Assembly: GCA_023957275.1 (NCBI GenBank)
Contig: JAMLHF010000022.1
Span: 1-61,981, forward strand
DNA length: 61,981 bases
Direction: 5' to 3'
DNA from: Lentimicrobium sp.
GTDB taxonomy: Bacteria > Bacteroidota > Bacteroidia > Bacteroidales > Lentimicrobiaceae
The position numbers and the translations under genes are program-made. This document shows, piece after piece, positions 1 to 9,252 of this stretch. Under the pieces are notes generated by a model. That model did no database searches, was not told the DNA's origin, and worked only from the letters and a program-made list of their open reading frames with translations. The first letter of the stretch is position 1. Every line of letters starts with the position of its first letter.

Positions 1-332
1 TGCGGAAATGCGGGGCTCTGCATAAACTGGCTGATTTTCCCGAAGCTTTCAAAGCCAGTAATGTCGCCCATTTCAATATTAAACGGCGATTTGACAAAGA
101 CATATTTACCGCCGGCTTCAAGCTTTGGGTAATACGAAGACCTGACCGCTCTTCGCTGTTGAAGGGTGATTTCCCTGTCAATCTGAGTAGCGGCAAGTTT
201 GCGGTCTTTTTCAACGGAAAGCCTGATGAGTTCGGTAAGTTCCGGCGATAACCCGCTGATTTGCGCCTTCATTATCAACGGAAGGCAGAACAGCAAGGCA
301 AGCAGGCTTATTTGCACAACATTTTTTTTCAT
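1..332 (-). CDS. TolC-like outer membrane efflux protein, N-terminal part (cut by window edge)
   Basis: The reading frame opens at 332 and runs leftwards off the window, so only about 110 residues are visible. It begins with a Sec signal peptide (basic start, Leu-rich core, ending in KAQ). A helical segment follows with the pattern RKLAATQIDREITLQQRR and then SSYYPKLEAGGKYVF. That is the usual start of the outer membrane efflux (TolC/OEP) family, where the first long helix is followed by the first beta strand. TolC proteins form the outer membrane duct of tripartite efflux pumps. It lies directly downstream of a TetR-type regulator on the same strand, the common order for a regulated RND pump, so an adaptor and inner membrane pump probably follow outside the window. 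The family call is fairly sure; the substrate is unknown. Confidence 0.75.
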   Translation of the reverse strand, partial: MKKNVVQISLLALLFCLPLIMKAQISGLSPELTELIRLSVEKDRKLAATQIDREITLQQRRAVRSSYYPKLEAGGKYVFVKSPFNIEMGDITGFESFGKISQFMQSPAFP

Positions 333-460
333 AATCCGGTTTTGATATTTAATTCATAAGGTTTTTGATCGGTTTTCATTATCAGGAAAACTTTCTAAGA
401 TTTCGACAATAATAACATTAGACTAAAATAGTATTATGGTCGAAAGTAATTTAAAAAAAA
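333..460 (-). promoter_or_regulatory. Candidate promoter/operator between TetR gene and tolC-like gene
   Basis: This AT-rich gap holds TTTCGAC at 401-407 and its reverse complement GTCGAAA at 439-445, an inverted pair. The same GTCGAAA box occurs upstream of the TetR gene at 1139-1145. On the minus strand a TATTTTAG sequence lies between the two boxes and resembles the Bacteroidetes -7 element TAnnTTTG. I infer that the TetR protein binds these boxes and controls the efflux gene. The sharing of the box is seen directly; the binding is inference. Confidence 0.4.
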
Positions 461-1045
461 TCACCGGCGCACCAGTCCGTAAAAAAGAATATTGATAAGG
501 TCGTCGAGCCGTTTTTCCATATCGAAATCTGCGTTGTTTTGCCAGAACATCGGAATTTCAAGTCCTTTCATGGCAGTAACAATGGCTATGGCAGCCAGGC
601 GGGTGTTTTCGATATTGAATTCCATTTTTTCGGCACCTTCCTTCAGGATGGCTTCCACCATTGAAATTTCCTCATCGTCATATTTTTTACGGATGTTTTC
701 AACAAAATCAAGGTGACTCAGGTACTCACTCCGGATCGCATCGTAATAGTTGGCCAGCTTTTTAAGCGTATTCATCCGCACAAGCACATAGACCTTGAGT
801 TTCTCCCTGGGGTCGCCGATGGGTTTGATTGCTTCCTGTAATTCCCGCTTGAGCATGGATGCCTCCTTTTCAACAACTGCCTGAAAGATGTCCTCCTTGC
901 TTTCAAAATAATAATAAATAGAACTCTTCCCTTTGCGTGATGCAAGGGCAATTTCATCCATTGTGGTCTTTTTAAAACCAAAACGGCTGAAAATCTGTCT
1001 TGCAACTGTTACGATTGAGCTTTTAACTTCTTCTTTATCGAGCAT
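461..1045 (-). CDS. TetR/AcrR family transcriptional regulator
   Basis: This 194-residue protein is of normal length for TetR regulators. The N-terminal helix-turn-helix is clear: IVTVARQIFSRFGFKKTTMDEIA followed by GKSSIYYYFESKEDIF, roughly residues 12-55, the most conserved part of the family. The C-terminal ligand-binding half is helical and not recognisable to a subfamily. It is transcribed leftwards and is followed after 128 bases by a TolC-like gene, so it most likely represses an efflux pump and itself. GTCGAAA boxes occur upstream of both genes. The start at 1045 is chosen because the family homology begins about ten residues later. Confidence 0.9.
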   Translation of the reverse strand: MLDKEEVKSSIVTVARQIFSRFGFKKTTMDEIALASRKGKSSIYYYFESKEDIFQAVVEKEASMLKRELQEAIKPIGDPREKLKVYVLVRMNTLKKLANYYDAIRSEYLSHLDFVENIRKKYDDEEISMVEAILKEGAEKMEFNIENTRLAAIAIVTAMKGLEIPMFWQNNADFDMEKRLDDLINILFYGLVRR

Positions 1046-1130
1046 GATCCGGAAATTTTCCTGGTTCTGTTTGCGGCTGCAAAATTACACCGGCCATTTC
1101 CGAAAAGCAAGAAAAAGATCGAATAATTTA

Positions 1131-1145
1131 GTCGAATGGTCGAAA
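1131..1145. promoter_or_regulatory. Tandem GTCGAA boxes upstream of the TetR gene
   Basis: GTCGAAT at 1131-1137 and GTCGAAA at 1139-1145 form a direct repeat about 90 bases upstream of the TetR start codon. The same heptamer appears as an inverted pair in front of the downstream tolC-like gene (401-407, 439-445). Shared boxes at both promoters are what an autoregulated repressor would produce. Function is inferred. Confidence 0.35.
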
Positions 1146-1323
1146 AATATTATTCCATTGCAATAGCAAATTCCTTAAGTATTTGTAAAACAGCGCATTA
1201 TTACAATGATTTCAGAAAAGAAATTTTCGGCTGAAACAGATTATCCGCAGGTAAACCGGTTATTTGTTTTCCCCTGACGCTGCCATTTCAGGTCAGCCGT
1301 ACAGTTTACCTGATCTGAGCTGA

Positions 1324-2730
1324 TTACCCGGACTTTCTGTTATCCTTTTTTTTTCGCTTGCGCAGTTGCAGGAGGGTTATCGTAAATATTGCAAGCGACA
1401 GTATCAGGAAAGCAGAAAATGCGATGACAGTATTTCTTCGTTGTGCGGCTTTGTATCGCTGATGTTCTGCACTTAGTTTTTCACGCGCAGCCATCAGCCT
1501 TTCCTTCTCCGACAACATGGCCTCGAACCTGGCTTGAAGTAATGCAAGTTTTCCGGCCCTGTCTTCAGCCTGTATCGTGTCTTTCAAAGACTGCAGTTTT
1601 CCGGCATAAGCATTGGCTGCGCTGCGGTTTCCCCTGCTGTTGTAATGATCGCGCAGTCCTGCATAGAACTTCAGCCTCCCGTTCCGGTCACCGGAGGCGA
1701 TGGCTTTGCGCAGGCTTTCCAAAAGGTTTTCAAGAACATGATCTCTCACGGTTTTTACAGGTGCAATGGCCTTCAGATTGGAAAGGGCAAGTTCCTCATT
1801 TTCGGAATCGCCCGTAATGCGGCTGATGTTCAGTGTTTGTCTGAAGTAATGTCCGGCTCCGGCCGTATCGCCTTCCGCTTTGGCAATCATTCCGAGTTGA
1901 GTGTAAATCTGCAGCAGCTCATTTTCACCGGCACCGGTATTACTGATCAGCACAAGGGCCTCTTCGAAATTTGTTCGGGCAGAGTCGGTTTTCCCTTCTT
2001 CGAGGTAAGCAGTACCAATGGCTTTCAGGATGGGGTAGGCGCGGCTGTTGTTGCCTGTCTTCCTCTGAATTGTCATGGCTTCCCTCAGGTAGTCCCGGGA
2101 AATATCAAAACGCTTCATTTTGAGATTAATTTCCCCAAGGTTGATGAGGGCATGGGCCCTGACCCGGTCATTTTTCGTCAGACCGGCAATTTCGGCTGCC
2201 TGCCGGAAATAGTTCTCCGCATCCGGCATGTTGCCCGTTTTGTAGTGCACATCACCGACATTTACCAGGTTGCCGGCCATACCGGCACTGTCGCCCAGCT
2301 GTTGCCTGATCTCCAGCGAAGCAGAAAAATGTTCCAGCGCCTTGCCCTGGTTCCCTGACATCATAGTTTGCCCCAGAATGGTATGTGCCATGGCTGCACC
2401 GGCGGGCTCGCCACCTTTCTGGAACCACGGGACAGACTTGACCAGGTTTTCAATAAACCCCTCAGTATTATCAAGTGACTTTTCTACCAGGGAAAGATTG
2501 AAATAGCCGGCTGCGACATATTTATAGATGCCGGCTTTGTCAGCCAGGATGATCATTGAGTCGGCAATCATTCGGGCTGCTTCATGCTGATTTGTATTGA
2601 AAAGGGAGTCAAATGCTTTCTCAAGCCTGACCAGTTCAGGCGTGTCTGCTTTTTTGCCGGGATGGTTCTCCTGTGCTGAAAGTTGACCGGGTATCAACAG
2701 AAGAGTAATGACCGCCGAATACAACAGCAT
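1324..2730 (-). CDS. Exported TPR protein with C-terminal membrane helix and basic tail
   Basis: The frame is open from 2832, but I prefer the ATG at 2730. It gives a clean signal peptide (LLYSAVITLLLIPGQLSAQ), while the longer start adds an unlikely leader. The mature part is a string of tetratricopeptide repeats (for example ALEHFSASLEIRQQLGD and DAENYFRQAAEIAGLTKND), then a coiled coil (residues about 380-430), then one membrane helix (VIAFSAFLILSLAIFTITLL) and a basic tail ending RKRKKKDNRKSG. In Bacteroidetes this layout usually continues into a histidine kinase or LuxR-type DNA-binding domain. Here it stops after the basic tail, so it is a sensor-like protein without an output domain. 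The partner is unknown. It is divergent from asnS. Confidence 0.7.
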   Translation of the reverse strand: MLLYSAVITLLLIPGQLSAQENHPGKKADTPELVRLEKAFDSLFNTNQHEAARMIADSMIILADKAGIYKYVAAGYFNLSLVEKSLDNTEGFIENLVKSVPWFQKGGEPAGAAMAHTILGQTMMSGNQGKALEHFSASLEIRQQLGDSAGMAGNLVNVGDVHYKTGNMPDAENYFRQAAEIAGLTKNDRVRAHALINLGEINLKMKRFDISRDYLREAMTIQRKTGNNSRAYPILKAIGTAYLEEGKTDSARTNFEEALVLISNTGAGENELLQIYTQLGMIAKAEGDTAGAGHYFRQTLNISRITGDSENEELALSNLKAIAPVKTVRDHVLENLLESLRKAIASGDRNGRLKFYAGLRDHYNSRGNRSAANAYAGKLQSLKDTIQAEDRAGKLALLQARFEAMLSEKERLMAAREKLSAEHQRYKAAQRRNTVIAFSAFLILSLAIFTITLLQLRKRKKKDNRKSG

Positions 2731-3007
2731 TGCTTTCAAGTCTTTACAGAAGGCCTTTCCGAGTATTAAACCCATCAATAACGCGTGTGGAATTAACCGC
2801 ATAAAGATAGCGCCATCGCAGGAATCCGCCAAACAGATGCCGGCAATTTGTTTGCCAGGCAGAATTTATCAATAGTTATCTCCTCATGCCGCAGGCGGAA
2901 ATCCGGTATCCTTATATCAGTGAAACACAATACCAAAGACACAATAATAAGACGCTCAACATCTCGTCCGGTATTCCTTCATCTGTGATTGGATAGGTGT
3001 TTTTTCA

Positions 3008-3015
3008 TAACTTTG
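3008..3015 (+). promoter_or_regulatory. Candidate -7 element for asnS
   Basis: TAACTTTG matches the Bacteroidetes -7 consensus TAnnTTTG exactly and lies 60 bases upstream of the asnS start. I see no good -33 TTTG at the usual distance, so support is partial. Confidence 0.35.
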
Positions 3016-3075
3016 CCGCTGCTTTTCCCTGGGTGGAAAATTATTTTTGTTGACAATTAAACACTTCTGAATCGG

Positions 3076-4482
3076 ATGGAATCAATTAAAAGAACGCGTA
3101 TTGCCGATATTCTGCACAACTGGCAATCTATTGGTATCGGAAATACTGTTAACCTCAAAGGCTGGGTGCGCACCAAGCGCGGAAATAAGAATGTGGCTTT
3201 TATAGCGCTGAACGATGGTTCCATCATTCACAGTATTCAGATAGTTGTTGAACTGGCCGGATTTGATGAAGGCGCTATGAAGCTGATTACCACGGGATCT
3301 TGTATTTCTGTGAACGGCACGCTGGTTGAATCGCCCGGGCAGGGGCAGGCTGTTGAGGTGCTGGCAAAGGAAATTGAAGTTTACGGAAGCGCTGATCCGG
3401 AAACCTATCCGCTTCAGAAGAAAGGTCATACGCTGGAATTTCTGCGCGAAATCGCCCACCTGCGCCCCCGGACCAATACCTTCGGGGCCGTGCTGCGTAT
3501 GCGCCATGCCATGGCTTATGCCATACACAAGTATTTTAATGATAATGGATTCTATTACCTGCACACCCCCATCATCACCGGATCGGATGCCGAGGGAGCA
3601 GGCGCCATGTTCCGGGTAACCACGCTCGACGCGAAGAATCCGCCGCTTACCGTAACCGGTGAAGTGGACTACAGCCAGGACTTTTTCGGGAAAGCCACAA
3701 ACCTCACCGTTTCGGGTCAGCTCGAAGGAGAACTGGGTGCACTGGCCTTGTCGAACATCTATACATTCGGTCCGACTTTCAGGGCTGAAAATTCAAACAC
3801 ACCCCGTCACCTGGCCGAATTCTGGATGATTGAACCCGAGATGGCATTCTATGACATCAACGACAACATGGACCTGGCCGAGGATTTTCTGAAGTACCTG
3901 GTGCGTTATGCCCTGGAGCATTGTAAGGATGACCTTGAATTTCTCAACAGGATGTATGACAACGAACTGATCGACCGGCTCAGGTTTGTTGTGGAAAACG
4001 ATTTTAAACGGCTCACCTATACCGAAGCCATTGACATCCTGAAAGCATCGGGTCAGAAGTTTGAGTTTCCGGTTGACTGGGGAACCGACCTTCAGAGCGA
4101 ACATGAGCGCTACCTGGTGGAGAAACACTTTCAGCGTCCGGTTATCCTGACGGACTATCCCAGCCACATCAAGGCATTCTACATGAAGCAGAACGATGAC
4201 GGCAAAACCGTGAGGGCCATGGATGTGTTGTTCCCGCGCATTGGTGAGATCATTGGCGGTTCACAGCGCGAAGAAGTGCTCGAAAAACTGATTCAGCGCT
4301 GTCGCGAAATGCATATTCCCGAGAAAGACATCTGGTGGTACCTCGATACCCGCCGCTTTGGCACCGCCCCGCATGCCGGTTTCGGGCTGGGGTTTGAGCG
4401 CATGATGCTCTTTGTAACCGGGATGGCCAACATCCGCGATGTGATCCCCTTCCCGCGCACGCCGCAAAATGCCGAGTTCTGA
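3076..4482 (+). CDS. asnS: Asparagine--tRNA ligase
   Basis: Class II aminoacyl-tRNA synthetase that charges tRNA-Asn with asparagine in the cytoplasm. At 468 residues it is the normal length. The N-terminal OB-fold anticodon-binding domain is clear ([20 protein letters not shown], about residues 24-43). The catalytic core shows motif 2 ([16 protein letters not shown], about 235-250) and motif 3 ([11 protein letters not shown], about 435-446). The pattern fits AsnRS rather than AspRS, because the protein is short and lacks the bacterial AspRS insertion domain. Its start follows a plausible upstream region, and rpoN follows 165 bases downstream on the same strand. Confidence 0.96.
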   Translation: MESIKRTRIADILHNWQSIGIGNTVNLKGWVRTKRGNKNVAFIALNDGSIIHSIQIVVELAGFDEGAMKLITTGSCISVNGTLVESPGQGQAVEVLAKEIEVYGSADPETYPLQKKGHTLEFLREIAHLRPRTNTFGAVLRMRHAMAYAIHKYFNDNGFYYLHTPIITGSDAEGAGAMFRVTTLDAKNPPLTVTGEVDYSQDFFGKATNLTVSGQLEGELGALALSNIYTFGPTFRAENSNTPRHLAEFWMIEPEMAFYDINDNMDLAEDFLKYLVRYALEHCKDDLEFLNRMYDNELIDRLRFVVENDFKRLTYTEAIDILKASGQKFEFPVDWGTDLQSEHERYLVEKHFQRPVILTDYPSHIKAFYMKQNDDGKTVRAMDVLFPRIGEIIGGSQREEVLEKLIQRCREMHIPEKDIWWYLDTRRFGTAPHAGFGLGFERMMLFVTGMANIRDVIPFPRTPQNAEF

Positions 4483-4647
4483 TGATGTTGTGATGTTGCA
4501 GGATTGTCAGTTGAAAAAGGGTTCAGGCACGTGCGGGGAAAAGGTTCAGCACCGGAAAATTCAATAAAAAGGAACCTGAAACGTTATTGATAAAGGGATT
4601 ATTTCGTAACTTTCCCTTAAATTCGCCGGATAAAAACAGGAATTTGC

Positions 4648-6111
4648 ATGTTAACCCAGAAACTTCAGCAGAAACTTCTACAGAAACTGTCACCGCAGCA
4701 GATTCTGCTTATGAAACTGTTGCAGATTCCATCCATTGCCCTGGAACAGCGGATCAAGCAGGAGATTGAGGAGAATCCGGCCCTTGAAGATGCGGCCGAC
4801 CCCGAGATGAGTACCGATGCCGAGGAGCCTTTACCCGACACGGAACCGGATCCGGTGGAAGAACTGGAACGTGAACGCGAGGATTTCGACATTACGGATT
4901 ATCTTGACGATGATGATATCCCTGCCTACCGACTGAATTCGGGCAATACCAGCGCCGACGATGAACACCGGGAGGTTCCCTATGCTTCGGGGATCAGCTT
5001 CCATGAGATGCTTATCTCCCAGCTGGGCCTGCGTCACCTCGACGAAAGACAGGTGGCCATCGCTACCTATATCATCGGAAACCTGGATGATTCCGGTTAT
5101 CTCAACCGGAACCTGAGCGCCATGGTTGATGACCTGGCATTTACACAGAATATATCCACCAGTGTTGAGGAACTGAATGAACTGCTGAAAGTGGTTCAGG
5201 AGTTTGACCCGCCCGGAATCGGGGCCCGCGACCTGCGCGAATGCCTGCTGATTCAGCTGCGCCGCCAGGATTATACCCCCGCCGTTGAGCTGGCTACACA
5301 CCTTGTTGAAAGGTATTTTGACGAGCTGACCAAGAAGCACTACGATAAAATTACCCGTAAAGCAAGGGTTACCGAAGAAGAATTGCGCGATGCGGTGAAT
5401 GAAATCCTGAAACTGAACCCAAAACCGGGGAATTCGATGGGGGAGACTTCCAGGACGAATCACTACATCATGCCTGATTTCTTTGTTTACAACAAAGATG
5501 GAGATCTTGAACTTCAGGTCAATTCCCGGAATATGCCCGAGCTGAGGCTCAGCCGTACCTATGTGGATATGCTTGAAACCTACGCTGAGAGCAAGTCGAA
5601 AAGCAACAGCCAGAAAGAGGCGGTGATGTTTATCAAGCAGAAGATCGACTCTGCCAGGTGGTTTATTGACGCCATCAAACAACGGCAGAATACCCTCTAT
5701 GTTACCATGACGGCCATCATGGAATATCAACGGGATTATTTCCTTACCGGTGATGAAACCAAACTGCGGCCGATGATCCTCAAGGATATTGCCGAGCTGG
5801 TAGGACTTGATATTTCCACCGTTTCGAGGGTCGCCAATTCTAAGTATGTTCAGACTCCATTCGGGACTTTTTTGCTGAAAACCTTCTTTTCCGAATCCAT
5901 GCAAACCGATTCGGGGGAAGAAGTTTCCACCCGCGAGATCAAGAAGATCCTTTCCGATTGCATTGAGGCGGAGGAAAAGGGCAAACCGTTGACCGATGAA
6001 CAGCTGACCGACATCCTGAAGGAGAAAGGCTATAACATTGCCCGCCGCACCGTTGCCAAATACCGTGAGCAACTTAACATACCGGTGGCCCGGCTCAGAA
6101 AGGAGCTGTAA
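4648..6111 (+). CDS. rpoN: RNA polymerase sigma-54 factor
   Basis: Alternative sigma factor for promoters of the -24/-12 type, which need AAA+ activators. The protein has 487 residues. Region I is the Gln/Leu-rich N-terminus (LTQKLQQKLLQKLSPQQILLM) followed by IEENPALE. An acidic region II lies at about 50-90. The C-terminus carries the RpoN box ARRTVAKYRE at residues 465-474, which reads the -24 element. All parts expected of an intact sigma-54 are present. It follows asnS on the same strand, and a near-consensus -7 element (TAACTTTC, 4607-4614) suggests its own promoter. Confidence 0.96.
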   Translation: MLTQKLQQKLLQKLSPQQILLMKLLQIPSIALEQRIKQEIEENPALEDAADPEMSTDAEEPLPDTEPDPVEELEREREDFDITDYLDDDDIPAYRLNSGNTSADDEHREVPYASGISFHEMLISQLGLRHLDERQVAIATYIIGNLDDSGYLNRNLSAMVDDLAFTQNISTSVEELNELLKVVQEFDPPGIGARDLRECLLIQLRRQDYTPAVELATHLVERYFDELTKKHYDKITRKARVTEEELRDAVNEILKLNPKPGNSMGETSRTNHYIMPDFFVYNKDGDLELQVNSRNMPELRLSRTYVDMLETYAESKSKSNSQKEAVMFIKQKIDSARWFIDAIKQRQNTLYVTMTAIMEYQRDYFLTGDETKLRPMILKDIAELVGLDISTVSRVANSKYVQTPFGTFLLKTFFSESMQTDSGEEVSTREIKKILSDCIEAEEKGKPLTDEQLTDILKEKGYNIARRTVAKYREQLNIPVARLRKEL

Positions 6112-6154
6112 TCGCCCGGAAAATTCTTTTATTCATTTTTATAATAACTGCCCT

Positions 6155-6925
6155 ATGGATCTGGCCCTCAGAGACCGTTTTACTGAATTATGGAAGAATT
6201 ACTTCGGAGGTACCGCCCTCCCCATCGCCTTTTTTTATACAGAAGCCGAAACCTCGGCCGGGATGGCACCCAGGGCTGAAAAATGGAGCTGCTTCATCGG
6301 AGCACTTTCGCAGGTGCGTCGCGGCAAATCACTGGCATTTAGCGCTGAATCCATCGGATGTGCCGGAGGAAAGCGCTATCTGGGCTTTGGCAATAAACTC
6401 CGCCCCGGTTTTGAGTACTTTCTTTCGTGTGGCAATCAGGAGATTGAAGGGGAACGTTACCTGCGCACGCCCGCCCAGGTTGAAAAGTTTTTGAAGGATG
6501 CTCCCTGGAAACCGGCGCCGGCTTCGCGCATTGTTTTCCGTCGCTGGGATATGCTGGAAGCAAAGGATGAGCCGGAAGTGGTAATCTTTTTTGCAACGCC
6601 CGATGTGCTCTCAGGCCTCTTTACACTGGCCGGGTTCGACAGGGATGACTTACAGGGGACCATTGCCCCCTTTGGCTCCGGATGTGCTTCCATAATACAG
6701 TATCCGCTGGCCGAAGCCTTTCATGAAAAGCCCAGGGCTGTGCTCGGTATGTTTGATGTTTCAGCCAGGCCTTTTGTAAAATCCAACGAACTGACCTTTG
6801 CCCTGCCCATGAATCGTTTTACCGAGATCATTCATTATATGGATGAAACCTTCCTCACCACCCACGCCTGGGAGAAGGTCAGAGACAGGATAAACCGGAA
6901 TGCCGGGCAGGAATCAGCGGATTAA
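6155..6925 (+). CDS. DUF169 family protein
   Basis: The start at 6155 is preferred because the family homology begins at once (LALRDRFTELWKNYFGG); the upstream in-frame ATG at 6038 lies inside rpoN. The 257-residue product shows features I recognise from the DUF169 family: an early WSCFIGAL segment, GCAGGKRYLGFG, and a FGSGCASIIQYPL segment near the middle, with cysteines in each. Members are soluble and their biochemical role is unknown to me; the conserved cysteines suggest a metal or thiol function, but that is inference. It sits 43 bases after rpoN and may be cotranscribed with it. Confidence 0.75.
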   Translation: MDLALRDRFTELWKNYFGGTALPIAFFYTEAETSAGMAPRAEKWSCFIGALSQVRRGKSLAFSAESIGCAGGKRYLGFGNKLRPGFEYFLSCGNQEIEGERYLRTPAQVEKFLKDAPWKPAPASRIVFRRWDMLEAKDEPEVVIFFATPDVLSGLFTLAGFDRDDLQGTIAPFGSGCASIIQYPLAEAFHEKPRAVLGMFDVSARPFVKSNELTFALPMNRFTEIIHYMDETFLTTHAWEKVRDRINRNAGQESAD

Positions 6926-7051
6926 CCTGCAATCAGCAATGATGGCGCAGTCTTCAGCATGAATTTGTTGCCTGTTTTGGTCCTGTATTTTTGCCGGAAT
7001 ACCGGCTTATTCCGGTTTTCTTGTTACCTTTACATTAAAATAATTGCAGCT

Positions 7052-9202
7052 ATGTTTCTTAAAAAATCAGCAACCGGCGCCCTGCTGGTCCTTCTTGCGT
7101 TGGCAGCCTGTAATCCGACATCTGAAAAATCATTAAAAATAAATATGCAAAGCGATTTTCCCGCGCCCCCGGTTGCGGCAATCAAACCGGTTACATTCAA
7201 CGAGTCGGGCGGTGAGCGGACCGACAATTACTACTGGCTCAAAGAAAAGGAAAACCCCGAAGTGATCGCTTATCTCGAAGCTGAAAATGCATACTGCGAT
7301 ACGGTGATGAAATCGACATTGCCGTTGCAGGAAAAACTTTTTACCGAGATGAAAGGCCGCATCAAGGAGACCGATGAAACGGTTCCGCAGCTCGATAACG
7401 GTTACTATTACTATTCCCGCACCGAAGAGGGTAAACAATACCGCATATACTGCAGGAAAAAGGGTGATCTTTCCGCGGCTGAGGAGGTGGTTTTTGATGT
7501 CAATGCCATGGCAGAAGGGAAGCCTGCTTTTATTTTTGCCGGATTCGACATCAGCACCGATAACAGACTGGCCGCCTATCTTTCTAACGAAACCGGTTCA
7601 TTTGCCGATTTCACACTTAGGGTCAAAAACCTGGAAACGGGGATGGATCTGCCGCTGGAGATCGGCAAGGTTCAGGGCTTTGCCTGGGCCGGCGACAGCA
7701 AAACCCTGTTTTATACCCTGGGCAATGAGGCGCTCAGGGCCTGGAGGGTTTACCGGATGGTGCTGGGCAGCGATCAACCGGCCGAACTGGTATTTGAGGA
7801 ACCCGACGAGCAGTTTATTGTGGATGTAAGTAAAACCAAAACCAACGACTACCTTTTGATCACCACCGCCAGCAGCACCACCTCGGAGGTGCATTATCTG
7901 CCTGCCGCGGAGCCTGCCGGAAAGTTCAGGGTTTTTGTTCCCCGGGTGAAAGATGTTGAATACCATGTTTATCATCATAAGGAAAAGTTTTTTATCAGGT
8001 ACAAGGACAGAGACAACCTGAATTTCATGGTATATGAAGCCCCTGTTACGGGATTTGAAAACCGGAACAACTGGAAAGTCTTCCGTGCCCACGATAAAGA
8101 TACCCGCATCGGCAGCCTGGAAGTTTTTAAGGATTATCTGGCGATGCAGGTGCGCAGGAACGGTTTGAACGAGATCCTGGTGTATGGACTCAGGGATAAC
8201 AGCGAAAATACCATACGCTTTCCCGAGCCGGTTTATACAGCATACCTGAGCGGTACGCCTGAGTATGATGCACCTGCATTAAGATACAGCTACAGCTCAT
8301 TGAACCGCCCGACAAGTGTTTATGATTATGATTTCGCCTCCGCCCAAAGCAAGCTGCTGAAGCAGCAGGAGATTCCTTCCGGATTTAACCCGGATGATTA
8401 TACCGTTGAGCGCATCTGGGCAACGGCGGCCGACGGGGCAAAGGTTCCGATGTCGGTTGTATATAGTAAAACCCTGAAAAAAGACGGCAGCAATCCTGCG
8501 TTGCTTTACTCTTATGGTTCTTACGGAGCCAGTTCCGACGCTTATTTCAGTTCAGGATTTTACAGCCTCATCGACAGGGGATATGTATTTGCCATTGCTC
8601 AGATACGCGGCGGCAGCGATATGGGTGAGCAGTGGTATGAAGATGGAAAGCTGCTGAAGAAGAAGAATACTTTTACCGACTTTATCTCCTGCGCCGAGAA
8701 ACTCATTGAGGATAAATTCACCTCATCCGCGAAGCTGGCCATTATGGGCGGCAGCGCCGGCGGACTGCTGGTGGCCGCGGTTACCAATATGCGTCCCGAT
8801 CTGTTCAACACCGTGGTGGCCCAGGTGCCTTTCGTGGATGTGGTAACCACCATGTTCGACACCAGTCTGCCGCTGACAACGCAGGAATATGAGGAATGGG
8901 GCAATCCCAACGAAGAGGAATACTATCGCTACATGCTTTCCTATTCTCCGTATGATAACATTACGGCACAAAATTATCCCAATATGCTGATTACCGCCGG
9001 GCTGAATGATTCCCAGGTTTTGTATCACGAGCCGGCCAAATATGCCGCCAAACTTCGGGCGATGAAAACCGGCAACAACCTGCTGCTGCTGAAAACCAAT
9101 ATGGAATCGGGCCATGGCGGGGCTACCGGCCGCTTTGATGCATTGAAGGAAACAGCCTTTGAAATGGCATTTATCCTCGACAGGGTTGGGATAAGGGAAT
9201 AG
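7052..9202 (+). CDS. Prolyl oligopeptidase family (S9) lipoprotein, oligopeptidase B-like
   Basis: A serine peptidase that cleaves short peptides, probably anchored in the cell envelope. The ATG at 7052 gives a lipoprotein signal (LLVLLALAAC), while the longer frame from 6959 adds an implausible leader. The 716-residue product has an N-terminal propeller region preceded by DNYYWLKEKENPEVIAYLEAEN, typical of oligopeptidase B and prolyl oligopeptidase. The C-terminal alpha/beta hydrolase domain has the triad S568 (MGGSAGGLL), D653 (GLNDSQV) and H688 (ESGHGG). Oligopeptidase B normally prefers Arg or Lys; the exact specificity here is not certain. It stands alone, with short gaps on both sides. 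Confidence 0.92.
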   Translation: MFLKKSATGALLVLLALAACNPTSEKSLKINMQSDFPAPPVAAIKPVTFNESGGERTDNYYWLKEKENPEVIAYLEAENAYCDTVMKSTLPLQEKLFTEMKGRIKETDETVPQLDNGYYYYSRTEEGKQYRIYCRKKGDLSAAEEVVFDVNAMAEGKPAFIFAGFDISTDNRLAAYLSNETGSFADFTLRVKNLETGMDLPLEIGKVQGFAWAGDSKTLFYTLGNEALRAWRVYRMVLGSDQPAELVFEEPDEQFIVDVSKTKTNDYLLITTASSTTSEVHYLPAAEPAGKFRVFVPRVKDVEYHVYHHKEKFFIRYKDRDNLNFMVYEAPVTGFENRNNWKVFRAHDKDTRIGSLEVFKDYLAMQVRRNGLNEILVYGLRDNSENTIRFPEPVYTAYLSGTPEYDAPALRYSYSSLNRPTSVYDYDFASAQSKLLKQQEIPSGFNPDDYTVERIWATAADGAKVPMSVVYSKTLKKDGSNPALLYSYGSYGASSDAYFSSGFYSLIDRGYVFAIAQIRGGSDMGEQWYEDGKLLKKKNTFTDFISCAEKLIEDKFTSSAKLAIMGGSAGGLLVAAVTNMRPDLFNTVVAQVPFVDVVTTMFDTSLPLTTQEYEEWGNPNEEEYYRYMLSYSPYDNITAQNYPNMLITAGLNDSQVLYHEPAKYAAKLRAMKTGNNLLLLKTNMESGHGGATGRFDALKETAFEMAFILDRVGIRE

Positions 9203-9252
9203 CCGCCTATGCGGGAAAAGAAGATGTTGAATACTTTTTAATACGGTGACCC

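Noticed and set aside
4831-6072. A long open frame on the minus strand opposite rpoN (413 codons)
   Set aside because: rpoN on the plus strand is certain. The antisense product is His/Ile/Gly-rich shadow sequence without motifs.
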